A stretch of DNA of 64,000 nt from Ascaris suum (GCA_013433145.1 CM024183.1:4334001-4398000), one strand, 5' to 3'; numbered from the stretch's first letter, positions 36,211 through 50,600 are shown. A program made the numbers and translations. Notes: generated by a model not told the origin, from the letters alone.

Positions 36211-36247
36211 TTTGTTTATTTATTTTCCTTCTTTATTTATTTATTTA
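36095..36247. repeat. CTTT/CTTC then TTTA microsatellite
   Basis: A short CTTT/CCTT tract passes into about 130 bp of TTTA repeats. The Leu-Phe-Ile-Tyr frames across it are artefacts. Confidence 0.97.
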
Positions 36248-38126
36248 TGCATTTCTATTCATTTTTATGTTATTTTGTGAGTGATACTGCCGATGGGTTC
36301 AATTAGGTTAGTGAGTCTATGTGCCAAAATCATCTCCAAGGTATCACAAGGTACACCTTATTTCACAAGAATATTTTATTTCGAGAGTACCATTGATTTG
36401 TTGAATTGTTAGGGGAGTTTTCAACTTGCAGAAGTCTAGCGATTGTCGTTAAGATCCTTGCATACACAAGCCGATCCTATACAGTGCCACACTTGTATAA
36501 ACCCCTGCTCGCAAACATCTTCGATGTCTACGCCCCCTCATATTTCACAGTTGGGATCATTTCTGCTCGTGCAAAGCACATAAGAGTAATTTCTCATCTC
36601 CGAATTAAGAGATAAGAAGGCGGGACTGCCTTGGTTGTTCAAGCTGATAGAGCGAATTTCAAGTCTGTAATTTGGGGCAGAGAGACAAGGCCTCTGTAAT
36701 GTTCTTTTTAAAGTAATTACTTCCTAATTTTGGGACTTTCATGAAATATGCGGCGCTCAGTGGGAGAAATCCGCAAGTTCTAAGGTTTTGAAAGAAAAGT
36801 CTTTTTGCAGATGCAGAGTTTTCGGGCTTCTCGGCGGCTTTCCAATCAAACCGAACCTCACATTCAGAGAAAACAATGCGTTAGAGTTTTATTGGTCAAA
36901 CTTCAACTTCACGTTGTGAAAATGAGCCTTCTCAACTTGAACTAATGAATGCAAATGTTCGCTGAAAGTGATGCAAGACAGTTTAAAAAGAGGGATTTGA
37001 AAGAGATGGGAGGGGGAGGGAGACTAAGGGAACGCCTAGGTTTGACGAGAAAAAAACTTACAGCTTCGTTGCATTAGCCTACTTTCTGTTTCGTCCCCAA
37101 AAGTCAACCTACCCATTTAAATTCTCTTATTAGTCGAAGTTTCTGGGATCAAACTGCTTCGGAAGTTTTTTTTTTCGCGCGAAGCGTGTCCTCCATGAAC
37201 TATTTTGCACATGCGTTGTCATTCAGAGCACTTTCTAGCATATGAGTTTTGCTCGCTCTCGATCACGCTCCATTAGTCCACATTCAAGCTCGACCCCGCT
37301 AAAGCCAAAATGAATCTGAAAACCTTCATCAGCCCTGCGGCTTTTTTTTGAAATCACAGCTTCTGTCGTCCAGGATGTTGGTAATACGCTCTTAAAAGAT
37401 ATTGAAGAACAATTCCACTTTTAAGCAGCTTAAACTACCGACTTGATTATAACCGAGGACACATCATCCAGCAGGTGTTGGCACACTTTTTTTTCAATGC
37501 GTCAGACAGCGTGAGTATAAATCTAGATCTTCCCCAGTTCTTATATTCCCACATTTTGGCAAATATGGGAGTTTCATAAAAACCGTCAAAATTATGGCAC
37601 TCTCTCAAGCCTCAATTTTAAGGACCACTTTTCTTTTTTTTTTCTTACGTAAGTATACCCCTTTCTTTTAATGAATTCGTACTGCAAGACTAAAAACGTC
37701 TAAAATTTCGGGGGATATATGGCCATATAGCCCTGTTATAGGTTATTATTTATAAAAACCTATTATCGACCTACATTAAAACAACTGATAATAGTGGGGG
37801 ACTAGTCGTGCAATAGAAAGGGCATGAATGATTTCTTCGTTGCATAAATCGCCTCTTCGAAGGTAAGCTCTCAAATTGTTTGCAATGAGTAAAAAACGGC
37901 CATTTCTGATGAGGTTTTGATTTGTGGGTGAATGCAATGCATTGCGGCAATAGCGAATATGTGGTTATGAGTTGGGCGATCGGCATTCAGCATTGTGCTC
38001 TCAATATGCGCCTAGCACTAGAGCACAAGCGCATAAGTCCGCTCAGCAAGCTTTACTAGTTAAAATAAACGAGTAAATTGAGCCTATTCGATTAGTGAGC
38101 TTCAATTTTTGCATCCATCGAGTATT

Positions 38127-38160
38127 TCTACATATGCTAATTGTCTACATATGCTAATTG
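38127..38160 (+). repeat. 17-bp unit repeated twice in tandem
   Basis: TCTACATATGCTAATTG occurs twice head to tail without mismatch. Confidence 0.95.
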
Positions 38161-38539
38161 TTAAAAGTGAAGGCTTCCAATTGTTTTCTATGTGATAGCG
38201 GCAATTTCCTTAGCGCCTTCTGGATTTATTCAACGAGGAATCTTCATCTACAATGCGCTTCCATTTGTCCGACCCTCCCGACATGGTTCTTTTCCAAGCA
38301 GTCAGTAATTTCTTATCCAAGCAATCAAAGGATCCATCGTGCTCTATGCTGACCATTGGCAACTGATAGAGGACACCACACTGTGCAGTAATCTATTCAT
38401 TCCCTACTGGCTTTTAGTTAATGCTTTCATATGCAATTTACCCCTGTGTTTATTAAAGCTTTCGCGGTGGATTTTTTAAGGTAATCGTCGATTTGTCCTT
38501 TATTGCAAACGCCTTATGAATAATATACACTGATAAACG

Positions 38540-39003
38540 TATAAATTGAGATGTTTATCAATATATATGATACAATTTTGCAAAGACTTTTTTCTGATTT
38601 AAAATCGGAGATTATTCATAATCGGAATGTATATCACAAAGCAAATAATACTTGCATACTCATAAGTTACTCGATATGTTTTTGGTAAACGGTTGCTGAA
38701 TATCGTTGATCGGTCTTTTGCATTAGAGAAATCTTCTATATCAGCGAAGCACTTGCGTTCTAGAAAATACTCTACGATAGCGCTAATTTATTTTGTGTCA
38801 ATATGCATTTTTCGTATTTGCCTTTGTTGCATTAATAGCTAGAGGTGGAAGTGTCTGTGGCGCAAATGACCGATCATCGCGCTACACACCAATACATTGA
38901 TAAATTGAGATGCAATGTAAATGATACAATTTTGCAAAGACTTTTTTCCATAATCGGAATGTATATCACAAAGCAAATTACTTGCATACTCATAAGTTAC
39001 TCG
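38540..39003 (+). repeat. Segmental duplication, two diverged copies
   Basis: Copy one (38540-38672) and copy two (38900-39003) share ATAAATTGAGATG, GATACAATTTTGCAAAGAC, AATCGGAATGTATATCAC and CTTGCATACTCATAAGTTAC in the same order. Copy one has roughly 20 extra bases between the TTTTTT run and CATAATCGG. The unit does not resemble a known element. Confidence 0.9.
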
Positions 39004-42000
39004 TTGCAATTCGTCCCTCGTTATTGTGCTACCTTTGGTTTTTTTTAAAAAGTTAGCAAGGTTGCAATGGAACAGATGACATCATAGTCACCTAAAATCT
39101 TGGCTCAGTGCTTACATAAATGAAATGTAATCAATGTCTGTGGACGGATTTGGGGAAATGAGATTTCACGTTGATGAGAACATCGTTGCGTTTACGGAAG
39201 ATTTTCTCCTTTTGAGAATGGGAGCGAGGTAGATGGATAAAAGTTTTCTTTACTTCAACTTCCTCAAATAGAAAGCTGATGATACGCAATGACGATAGGA
39301 GTTCTCCGATCGACGACGCAAATAGGTAGAGGAAAACGACTCTCGAAAATGTATCTGAAAAGAGCTAGACAAATGCTACGAAGCAGAACTTCTAATAATA
39401 TGTATGCAAATTTAACGTAATTTGTGAATTCGCTCCTCATTGATGCAATCTTTCACCTCCAATAAGTTTCAATTCGTTTATTGACAGCGGTCTTTATGTC
39501 CTCTTTGGTGTCTATCTCGTTTACGTTTCTATTTCGAATTATATTTCGTTTGAATGACCGTTCTCGTTGCTTTTTTCACTAAACGTCGAAGTCATTTAGA
39601 GCGCTTTAGTAATATTTTTCATTGCTGAGAGATATGAAGTTGCTTATTAGTAATTCTGAAGTGACAAAAACGTCGTGCTCGCGGCTATTTTCCCATAGAT
39701 TCTCTTTATATTCCGAGTTTGAATTTTCAAATTTTGAGCGCCCCTTTTTTCGCTATTCGCTAATCATCTCAAAGGTTTTAATGAAATAACTAAGTTTATT
39801 TTAATGAAGTGTTTAAATATTAGAAAGGCGTATGATTTTGCTTCATTCGATTCGTTTCAACGTAACGAACTCTATATAGGCAATGAGCGTTACGGATAGC
39901 TGTAATTAACAACGTGAGAATGTGCGGAAAAAGACGAGGGTATCAATGGAAATGGATACTAATCAAAATGCGCATTTTGAACGGCTAATCATAGGTGCTG
40001 AATTTTTCTAAACATCGTTTATGGGAATGGGTTCTTTTCAAAAAAAGATCGTCCCTTTTTGTTACACTGATTCACCTAGGGGAATTCCGATGGAACGCTA
40101 ACAAGGTCAAATAACGCATGAGATATGCAGTAAGGCAATGGGAGCAAATGTTTAGAAATGAATTAGAAATGGAATTCAAACGAACTTATTTGATATAAAG
40201 TGGGGAAAAAGAGATGCCATTTGTTAGGAACATTTCGCAACGAAAAGCATGAGTGATGGGAAAAGTCTTCAAGCAAGATACAAGGATGATATACAACAAA
40301 ATGTCAAGGGAAGGTAAAAACTTCAAGGATAATTTTAAAAAATTGTGAATTGTCCGATTTTTCAAAGAGTGCAAATGACTGAAATTTTATCGCTAAAAAT
40401 TTTTTAATGCACTGAAAACACGGAATAGATCATATGAGGGAAAAGAGAAGTGGATCGTCACCATTCATATTATTTCACCAGTCTTTACGATGCTACTTTC
40501 ATAGCTGCGATAACAGATAAGTTATCTGCTTATCATCTCAATTTCTTGCATCTATTAGCTCTTAGTTTTTCTCATCGTCCTTTTTCAAAAAATCATCTCT
40601 ATATTGCGTTCCGTCTAATATGCCCTCAACTTTTACAAGAGAAAGCAAGCCATTCTGGAAAAATAATCCTCTCCAACAGATTCCTCTCCAATTTAATGGG
40701 AAGAAAGAGTAAGCACTCAATTGTGGAGGAGCAGGAATTGGTGCTCTCGATGGGGACAGCAGAAACCCGCCACTCTCGAAAGCCATCATTACCCAAATAT
40801 TTCCCCTCTTTCGAAGTATTCTATACCTCAATTTTTGAAAGTAAATGACGCTGAATATTTTATGCATCGTTTAAATATATTGTGTTATATTAATATGCCT
40901 TTTATATTTTCGAATGTTGCCTATACCAAGTTTGGCATCTTCTTATCCTCCCCTCCTCCCCTCTATCGAGCAATTCTTAATAACGAAGAGACGACTTTTC
41001 AACCTCGCGTCGGAAATCTCCGCCTTCTTCCGACGAAGCGACTCGCCTTCACATTCCACTCATTGCTTCCCTATCCTCGCCATCGTTTTAATCTTTAATA
41101 TAATGCGCTAAGGTTTGATAAAAGAAGCATAAACTCTGTGAGGCGAACGAAATTGCCGGAAACCAAAGTGAAACAAAAAAAACCTTTAACTAGAGTTGAC
41201 CAGTTAGTTGGTTTATGTGGCAAAGGTTTGTTTACTTTCACTCGTGACCCGTGGCAGTTCGAGTTCAGAATGAGCAAATCATCCCTTCTGTATCATGTCT
41301 TCCGTTCGTCCATCAACTTCGAAAGGAGTTATGTACATTCAAGTGGGGCAGAAGTTTGCACGCATTTTGCGCTGAACTGATTTTATCTTAGTCTGGTCGA
41401 GATGGTAGAAATCTAACTTTTGCTGGGGGCAGGGAGGGGGGGGGGGAGAGAATTTTGTGGACGTTCGGACTAGTTAAATTATGAGGGACTTAATGACATT
41501 TCGCGTATGCAGTTGGTGAATCTGGGTAGTTAGGTCATCGAAAGACAAAAGCACATATCGTGTGAGCTCCTATGATGCGTTTCTCCACTCATTTTTCAAT
41601 GTGCATCTATAATAATTTCTGTTCCTTTCCGGTGGGAAATTTCAGTTGCCAGTCTACTTGTTGCAAATTCCAATCTTTTGTTATGAAACCCGACACTCAC
41701 ATATCAGTTTGAAAGAATGAGAATAAGGCATAAAGTGTAATCTTCATCAGTGTATTCGAATTCAACATTATTTTGTGTGTTTTTTTCTGTGATTTTCTCG
41801 GATGTTTTATCTTTGATATGCAATAAGTCAATTTATTAGCTTTGCAGATGCACTGCAAGTCTTCCACTTCATTCATATAATGGTTGTCGAAATGCAACAT
41901 CATGGAAATTAATGCAGAAAGTACTCTTAAATATCAAACAATATTCTTGAATTCTTTCTATAAACGTTGGCACTCGAGGTTTCTGGTAAGTTTCAGGCGC

Positions 42001-45000
42001 AGTAATTGGTATCTAATATCGTTGAAGTTAAGCAACCGATCGATCGACTGCTGTCAATCGAGTATCGTGTTTTACCAGTTTTTGTTATTGTACCGGAGTA
42101 TAGCAGCTGCGTTTCTTTAAAAAATGTTTCTAATGGACACGAGGTTGAAGATGACCGGAATAAGTGGAAATAAAAATACTCCTGGAATAAGTGGAAATTT
42201 TTGTTGGCGAACATTATTCCTATAACCGTGATCTCAGTCGTAAGCAGAATTTACTCATTGAAATCCTCATCTATCTTCCTTCGTTTAGTTTCGATTTGCT
42301 TCATAGCAAAATTTACTTGGAAAATTGCATTCAGATGATGATGATTTTATTCGTACGCTTAATGATTTTTAATTTTATACGTTTCATTAGCAATTTTAAT
42401 GAGAAATTATTGGTTAATTTCATGCATGAATAGATCATAGAATGTAGAAAAAACGAGCAGAATTCGAAATGGTGTATGAGATGTACTGTTACGTAAATGC
42501 ATTATGTTTTTTTCCCCGTTTTATTTGATTCTATTAGTTTTTTTTCAACTCGAACTATTTTTGTTGAGTAGATTTTCCGCCTATCTTCTCAATTTTCATG
42601 ACTTTCTTTAATGCATCATTTTTTGTCGAAAATATTCTCAAAGGACTTCGGATCGTGAGCATTTGCATTGAATAACGTCACTCAAAATTTCAAATTCTTT
42701 TGCTTTTATCATTCTTGGCCGCCAATATAAGTAAATGATGGTTTAGAAACAAGAGTTTAGAGTTCGTCGTGTCATTTATCTTATCTCAAATATGTCTTAG
42801 AAACCTCTTTTAGCCGACAACATGATTAATATTAAACAGCGTATGCAACCCACTATGAATTTTGAAAGCTTTAAATGCAGATGTGGTGAGATGTTCTCAT
42901 TAGCCAAGAGTATGTTGAGTTGTTGCACTTCAAGGTTGTCCACTTATTCGAAAACTTTGCCAAAATGCTTCATATGCCTTTTTATATATAGCTAACCAAT
43001 GTGTAGTTCCTTTGAGGGCTCGCCTAACAGGTGGCCAAGGGTTTTGCATTTACATACTTTTTTGCGCCTTTAGATACTAGTAATCACTCATGCCGAAATG
43101 ACCACATGCCACAAAATCGAGGAGCTGATGACACGGTAGAGGTTACAAGTACGGGTATCAGCGCCACAGTTTTTATGCCCCTAGGCGATGAAACTAAATA
43201 ACAAACAAACATACACACAGACATGACATCACAACAGAGGAAAATGAAAAAGCGGACAATCAACGCATCGAAATTATGCAGAAATTTTTTAGGAACTTCA
43301 ATTTTGACTGATCAAAGAGTCATATGCTTATGCATATTTAGTCGATTCTCACGTGTAGTGCATTCCCGGTTGCTGCTTGACTTATTTGACATAGTGCGGT
43401 AAACAACCTTCACACTTAATTTGTCACCGAACATCTGCAAATTCTTTCTCTTTCGATGTTCGACCATATGCTGTGCAATCTGATATTAAGGCGAGCGATC
43501 AAGATCTTTTATTGAGCCTCAAATATCAACAATAGTAGCGGCGGAGGTGATAACACGACGGCAATTGGGGATAGGGGGAGGGGCGGGGGATTGTCGCTCC
43601 GCTTCTTGTCAAAGGAATGGTGCCACAGCGCACGAACAGGCACCGGGTACTCCTCATTCCCGAGCCACTTTGGTCCGACCGCGACATGCTAAGGTGCGAA
43701 TCGATCTTCGCTATGACCACGCCACAAGTGAAAAACTAGAAGCACAATAATTCCTGTATGCAAATGCGCTCTCCTTATATATGCACCAACCCTTTCCTCA
43801 AGACATTTGTAGAGAGATTGTTCTGTCATGTGGTAATCGCTTCTTTGTCCTGCCCGAAGGAAGGCCGGTGCTCCACATTGTATGGGTCACCCCTTACTGT
43901 GTTGGCTGTACAAATTCAGGGATCATCGATCACGATGTTTGCATTCGTCGAGCGATTCTCCACGCAGATATCGAACAAGCGTTTGCCGATATCCGAGACA
44001 CTAAAACATCAAGTCCCAATAAATGACGTCTGAAGGGCTCCATGACAGAATTTTCGTTATTTTTTAAAACCAATTCTGCAGAATACTCGAGAACCTTCCG
44101 AAATACGTGGAAAAATACATGTGGCATCTTTTCCAGGTAACTTGGCACTCAAAAACTCTAGGATTTTCAACAGAGAGGTGTGAAAAGATGTCCTATTTTG
44201 GCTGCTAGGAATTTTGAAGCATTCCCGGAACGGTTGCTAAAAAATCGCAGAAAAAATTAAAGATACATATTGTAGGTCATTCATTCCTTTTAATTCCACT
44301 TAATTTCAAGGAGGTCAGTCATGAATTTTGAGTTTTTCAAGAAATAAGGTGACCCTAAATACCAAACAACAAGTGGAAGGAATTGGCAGTTTTATGATTT
44401 AAACGCAAAATTTCCACTAACGGCGTTCCCGTTGCAAATACCTGATAAATTGAATGATCACTTTAACAGGTGAGTGACAAATTCATGCAAAAAATTTGCG
44501 GTCAATTGGAAGGGACAACCTGCAGCTAAATGATATCGACCAAAAAATGCTTGGCATATATTAACGATTGTTTTGCTTTCCTTCTGCTGATTTAGCCGAC
44601 AAAACACTTTGCTTATTATTGTCTAATCTCATTCGTCATTATATGAAAGCATTTTACAATGAAACCTAAAGATGCGATGCGGTTCTATATTCTTACAGGT
44701 TACCTGTGCATTACTGTTTATATCCTCACAGCACCTGTGCGACGAATTATTGCGTCGTGTTATATGCGTGCTCGTTTAGTTAACTTCAACTAGTGAACAT
44801 TTGAATTACAAAGTGTGAGGGTCTTTCTTGCAGTTTGCGATGATATCCGTGCATACGTTCCATTTCGTTAATTAATTTCGAAAACGTTTATGGACACTTA
44901 ATTTGTGCTTCTGTATTTCCGTGTATTTCACAGTCAGACTGATCAATACAAAGTGTTGTCGTTGCGGCTGGCAAGACGGTCGTCAGCTCTCATCCCAAGT

Positions 45001-47164
45001 AGGTAATGAATAATAAGACATGCTGAACATCATACGCATATTCTAATCTCATCAAGCGTTCATGCACTTTCCAAGCAAATTCGTTTTTACGACTGCACTG
45101 TGTTAGGCAACACAACCGTATATTATATGCGACTTGGTCAGCTAAAAAAACTGTGCAGAAATTGCAGGCACATTACACGTCTGTGAAGTTCGTAAATGAA
45201 ACAACTTCAGTGTTGCTATCGGGCCACCTATAGTTTAGAATGCACTTTGCTCCGTCCTTCGAGATGAAACTGAGAGACGACAAACAGACAGACAGATAGG
45301 CTGTCGAACGAGTAGACAGACAAAGATTAACATATATATTGAAACGTAAGGGCATTTCCTTTACATAAGCTTTGAAAAAGGCGCATGGAAAGGAATTTGT
45401 TCTCTGAATACTGAGCATTGTGGACATTTTATTCGATTTTTGTGATTTGTCGAATTGCAAGAGCAAATATCACGCCAACTCGTCTCAAATCTCTTCTGCA
45501 CTTGCCTGCGTTGTTAAAGAGGAACTATGCAAAGGCGCTTTTCGCTTTTTGCCCTATTTCTTTCAATTTTAGTGACAAAAGGGCGGGACTATAACATCCC
45601 AACATCGATGTGAGACCCACTAGATCTTTGTGTCACTTGTTGCTTGCCGAAGCATAACATCATGCCAGTCTTTATTATCTTATTTCTATTTCAATCCGTT
45701 TCAAAAATATGGAAGGAAACGTATTTATCGAATTTAAAATGAATTTATCACTACAATTTACTACAAATAATGCTTATTTTGCCTATATCAATGTCAATTG
45801 CGATTTAAAGCTTCATCCATCTCACTGATTTTACAACGATATGAGGGCGTTCCTGCATTAGAAAATTCTCCTTATTGCTGTTGCGTTATCGTATCTCATT
45901 CCCAAGCAACAAAAATGTGCACGAAGAATGCAAATATTCGTATTGGAATACTTGTACAATCGACATTCTCTATACTAATCATTTTTTATTTAGTGGTTAG
46001 TGTCGTTATGTTCTATATAATTAGTGCAATTTCATGGCATCTAAAAGGAGCATTATGTTGGCCCTTACTTAGTAGGTTGCCCTTGCTTACATCCGCTAAC
46101 TTCGCTGCTAACAATTGCTATGGAATTTGTGAAAGAAAAACATACCAGGAACTGTCAGATTTGAAAGCAAGCCCATTAGATGAGCCTCTTGCTTTGAGAC
46201 AGTGGTGCTTATTCAAAAGAGCCTAGAAAAAGATATCCATAACCGTGGCATTTTTAGTTTTTTTGGTATGAATGGTTCACTTTTATTGCTTATATTGTTT
46301 CTTCTTTCTGAAGCTTGTACGATAGAGAAAACTTTAACTTCAACAAAATTTATGATACCTATTGGCACATTAGCTATTTCGCGACTTTCTAATGATTGGT
46401 GAATCAGTGAACGAATGGAATTAATGACGATTTCCTTTGAACGTGTTGAATATATTTAGCTAACTACTAGGAACGTTATTTTTAAAATTTTGAACATAAG
46501 AAAACCTCATGATGATGGGTACTCAAAACTTCCAACAAGAAGTTCATATTCTATAAACTTCGATTGCATAAAATGCAATGGTATCCTCAATTCTATTTGC
46601 GTGCGCCAGTGCTGATTCGTTCAAAAGAACATGGACGAGCAATCACTTACTCAGTTATTTTATGCGGATTGCTTACTGAAAAGCAAATAAGGTGTCAGAA
46701 TCGCTAAGCGTTCCGGAAAGCATGAGCTAATTCCTCCTCCTCTTCCTCCTGTATCACCTCAAGCCACCTCATTTTAGTACGTGTTTATAAGTGAATGCTA
46801 ATGCTTTATGCATGCGATATTTTATAAAATGGTGTATATGGTGTTGCATCTACGGCTATAGAAAGTGCTGCACACTTTCGATCGCCCATTGGCAAAGTTT
46901 TTTTGCCAGTGAGCACCATTTTTTTGAAGTCAAAATCACGACAAAAGTTCGGATGCGAAACGGTTGTTATATTGGCATTCGCGAGAACACTGGAATTTTC
47001 TCGTTGCAAAATAGTCAATTTAGCTTATTTCCATTTTGAATTGTTCGATGCCGCACGTGTAAATTTGTTAATATGCAAAGTTCTTTGCGAAGTATTGCTC
47101 GGTTTTCCCATCGAAATACGTATTCTCTCTATTCAAATATTGCGCAGCAAAAATTTATACACGC

Positions 47165-47677
47165 ATGATAAATCGTCAACAGAGATTGAATTATTTTGCT
47201 GTGGCCATTGGCTGCCTAAGTACACGGATGCAATCAATTTGGAGCCCTAAAGATGATGATTTTTTGCTGTGGAACAACCAGAAAGCATCGCAAAACGCAT
47301 CCGCCATTTTAGGCAACACATTTGCAGCCGCTTACTATGCAGTCGCTCAATTGCAAATTATGTTCTCATCGAAGGCGCTAACTGCAAACATCGCTAGTGA
47401 TTGCCCTTCTTGCATGGCAATTGGAGAAGAGTTTTATCGAGTTACCTCAATCAAAGCAGGCAAGGGAATAATCCGGTTCCCACTTCACAAATTTCTTTCT
47501 CAGCAGAGCCTTCTCTGCATGATGGCGATGTGGCCTATGGTCAGGTTAAAACGGCATAGGAATATGACACATGCAAGTATGTGGGAGGAAGATGCAAAAT
47601 GGGACAGAAATAATACAACTGCTGAGAATCATCGACGATTTATATTGCGGTCTTCGTTTCATGTTGGCTTCACATGA
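47165..47677 (+). CDS. Unknown open frame of 170 codons (longest in window)
   Basis: ATG at 47165 leads to TGA at 47677. The frame is open further upstream to about 47040, so some 640 bp are free of stops. Pieces include LNYFAVAIGCLSTRMQSIW, SQNASAILGNTFAAAYYAVA, DCPSCMAIGEEFYRVTSI and HASMWEEDAKWDRNNTTAEN. No domain, signal peptide or family is recognised. It has mixed hydrophobic and charged content without low complexity. It may be a single-exon gene, a long exon, or a pseudogene of a lost coding sequence. Overlapping plus frames just upstream (46791-47250) add to the impression of former coding DNA. Confidence 0.35.
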   Translation: MINRQQRLNYFAVAIGCLSTRMQSIWSPKDDDFLLWNNQKASQNASAILGNTFAAAYYAVAQLQIMFSSKALTANIASDCPSCMAIGEEFYRVTSIKAGKGIIRFPLHKFLSQQSLLCMMAMWPMVRLKRHRNMTHASMWEEDAKWDRNNTTAENHRRFILRSSFHVGFT

Positions 47678-47679
47678 AA

Positions 47680-50600
47680 ATCAAAATTTATGAGTTTTAT
47701 GCATTTCTCGAGAGGTTATTTCGTTTTCTGCTCAAAATATGCGGAGAAACATGATTGTTTCGCAAGCTACACGCTTCCTTTGCTACTATAAGTCAAGTTT
47801 TTATCCTATCAGTTGCATTAGTATCCTATCACATGCGAGAACTTGCGAAAATTTCCCAATAATTGTTAGTACTAACATTATATTTTGCCTATACGCCACA
47901 ATTTCGATTTTAAATCGCGTTCAGCATCGAAATATCTAGCTTAGGACAATGAATATGATAACAGACTACAACAGGGTAAGACGCTCGTCAGTTTGTGTAA
48001 ACATCGACTGTAAATATTCTTGCTTCTTAGTCGTGTAACCTTTGTTATATAAGCATGTTTTCTCCATTGTAGAATTGGCGATTGGGACAACCATATTTAT
48101 AGATGCGTATAGCGATTTGCGAGAGAATTTTTCTGATGCTTGGTGGGAATAGAAAAGAAGAGGGCACAGGCACTTTGAAAAATGCACTAAGAATTTACAT
48201 TGTAAGGCGTGAAAGGCTTGTAAACGTTTAAGAAATGCGCTTAGTTTATTTCGATTAGCGATGGAATTAAGTTAGCTTTTATGAAACAGCTGATGTATAA
48301 AGAACGATGACTCTTGCATTGTTGACGAGGATTTAGCCGAGAGCGAAGCAGTTGCAATTTTCTTTTGATTATCGAAAAAAATAAGGACTCATTGCGTGAC
48401 TTTTCCATAAGCAGCAATAGGCACCTCTGAAATGTGAACATAAACTTGAACTCGGTCGCATAGCCAATAAGAAAGCGGGCAATGAAGCTGCATTAACACA
48501 ACGATATCCTATCTTTTTTTTCCCGCATCCAATCTTTCACTTCCTCCAAGTATAATCGATAAACAGGACGTTTCGTGCAACTTATATTCTTGTTTCTATA
48601 AAACCGCTATAATCAGTCATTTTTGGAAATGTCTTCCATAATCGACGACAGCAATTTTGAGCGGTTCACATTATCACGTTCATAACAACAGCACATGAAC
48701 GCCATATCGTCTATACAACGTTAAACGACGAGTGTACAATGCGAAATTCGTGATCCGTGCCTAACATGACCTCATCCGAGGATGCTCAACAACTTCACAA
48801 TTCACAATTGGCGTCAAGAGAAAAGACACTGGCTGTATATATATTGGCTACAGTATGGCATTCCATGTTCCAAAACACTCACGAATTGCAATGTCCGTAC
48901 CGTTTAGTGGTGTATTTTTTCATTTCATTATCAAGGCAACGGCTTGATAGAGAAATATGAGATAGTCGGGGAGGGGTAGGGAAGAAGGATGCCACAGAGA
49001 AATACACTTAGCTTTATTTTTTGCACTCTTTGAGATCTGCGTAAACGATAAATCACTGAACCTATACAAGGCACTCGGAGATGAGTCAAAATTCGCACTC
49101 CATTCTACGACACTGTCATCGATTCTCATATGTTGCAGCAAGATGCGAGTGTTTTCATAGAACGTTCAAAAGTGACAATTCAACATTTCGCAGAGTATAT
49201 TTCTTCTCTTTTAAATACCATTTCGCCAATGCGAGATGGTGACATTCAAGATATAGGTGTAGAAATTTATCTTAATCTCAGTTGATATCTATAATGCTCA
49301 AAATTTTCAACCAAAACATTGCCGACTACATGTTGAGTGCAATGCACCATATATGATTGAACCATTTTAGTCAAGCCTACATTCTGCACTGTTGTCCATT
49401 GCTGAGTACTGTTCTCAAGATCGGCACTATTCTCCGTTCCATGTCATTCGATTTTAAGGTCCATGCTGTCAGGTTAGCTTTAAAACTGCCAGCATCTGTG
49501 GGTTTCGCTCAATGAACCGCAGATGATGAGGTCAACGGAGCCATTACTTCGACCAAAAAAACCATTGAGGAGCCAAAAAATTTGACTGTTTCAGAAGATT
49601 TTCAAACACCATTTATTTCGATTCATTCGAGCGCATGTTAATCATCTGACTGCGAAATCTGTGACTATCAACCTCCAACATGAGGATGAAATTGCCACCG
49701 CCGAAAATGGCTGTATTTGTGGTGCTAGGACTGTAGTAGTTGAAGCTTGCTGCTAAAGCACTCCCGAATTACAACTTAGTAGAAGTACAGTACGTGTTGC
49801 AGGAGCTGTGTCTAGCAATTAACCGGTTTGTGCACATATTTCAACTTGAAATTCACCATAGCATTCAACGTGATCTGCAAAATCAGCAGCATTAGTATTT
49901 CTAAGTTCAAGGTTTCAAAAAACATTACTTCAATTTGTCGATTTTGCCATTTCATTTCGATTTGCCATTTTACTCTCAGATTCGAATTTATCTACCGGAA
50001 TCGATCGGTTTTTGCCTATGACGAAAACTTTTGCGGGATGTGTTTACCGAGGAGGTCAAGAGGATTTGCGAAATAAAAACGCACCATCTCGGTCATGCCT
50101 TTTATCGCTGAAATCGCTCTCATAGATTTCAGTGGTAATGATGAACTTTTGCGGCTTTTGATGCTTTTTAACAGTTATTTGAATGGAAGCTCTAATTATA
50201 TAACTTCAAAAACTTCACCCTAAGAGATCTGATAGGCAGTGCTTCCGTTAGTGTCGTTACAGAGCACCGTTACTTTTGCGAGGTGGCGTTAAATCTAAAA
50301 TCGTTGGCTTTCAATTTAATGTAGCAGATATCTTAGAACTTGGTCGCAGGTGATGAGGAGAAAACGAGTTTTGTTCAAAAGATCACATATCGCCCATACG
50401 ACTGTCATCAACTTTTTTCTTAGTGAAAAAATCATGGTAGTTCTTAGGGGAAAGCAACTAGCACAATTTTTGGGAACCCTCTCAGGTGTGATTCTTCCAA
50501 AAGTTATTACTTATACTCCGTTGAGATGCATGGTGAGAAAACAGACGAACTTCTTCATATCATGTTGTTGTGCTGGACGTTTCATATTTACCTGCGGCTC

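Larger units (their letters stand above)
34481..46790. other. Mostly non-coding stretch with repeats
   Basis: I find no supported gene. It contains a plus frame at 34579-34794 (TMRRLQKRDRGMLRRLLI), one at 36406-36615 faintly like a LINE reverse transcriptase, a duplicated segment at 38.5-39.0 kb, a 132-residue plus frame at 40450-40848, a G11 tract at 41436-41446, a GC-rich island at about 43.53-43.74 kb, and a hydrophobic frame at 45798-46226. None has convincing splice sites or motifs. Confidence 0.4.

Noticed and set aside
35948..36306. Leu-Phe-Ile-Tyr-rich plus frames
   Set aside because: They translate the TTTA microsatellite.
36406..36615. Plus frame with LAYTSRSYTVPHLYKPLL, faintly like a LINE reverse transcriptase
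   Set aside because: Similarity is too weak, and the TTTA tract lies on the 5' side, which is wrong for a plus-strand LINE tail.
45798..46402. Hydrophobic plus frames that could suggest a membrane protein or signal peptide (MNGSLLLLILFLLSEAC)
   Set aside because: The length is compatible with chance, there are no partner exons, and the AT-rich sequence favours hydrophobic codons.
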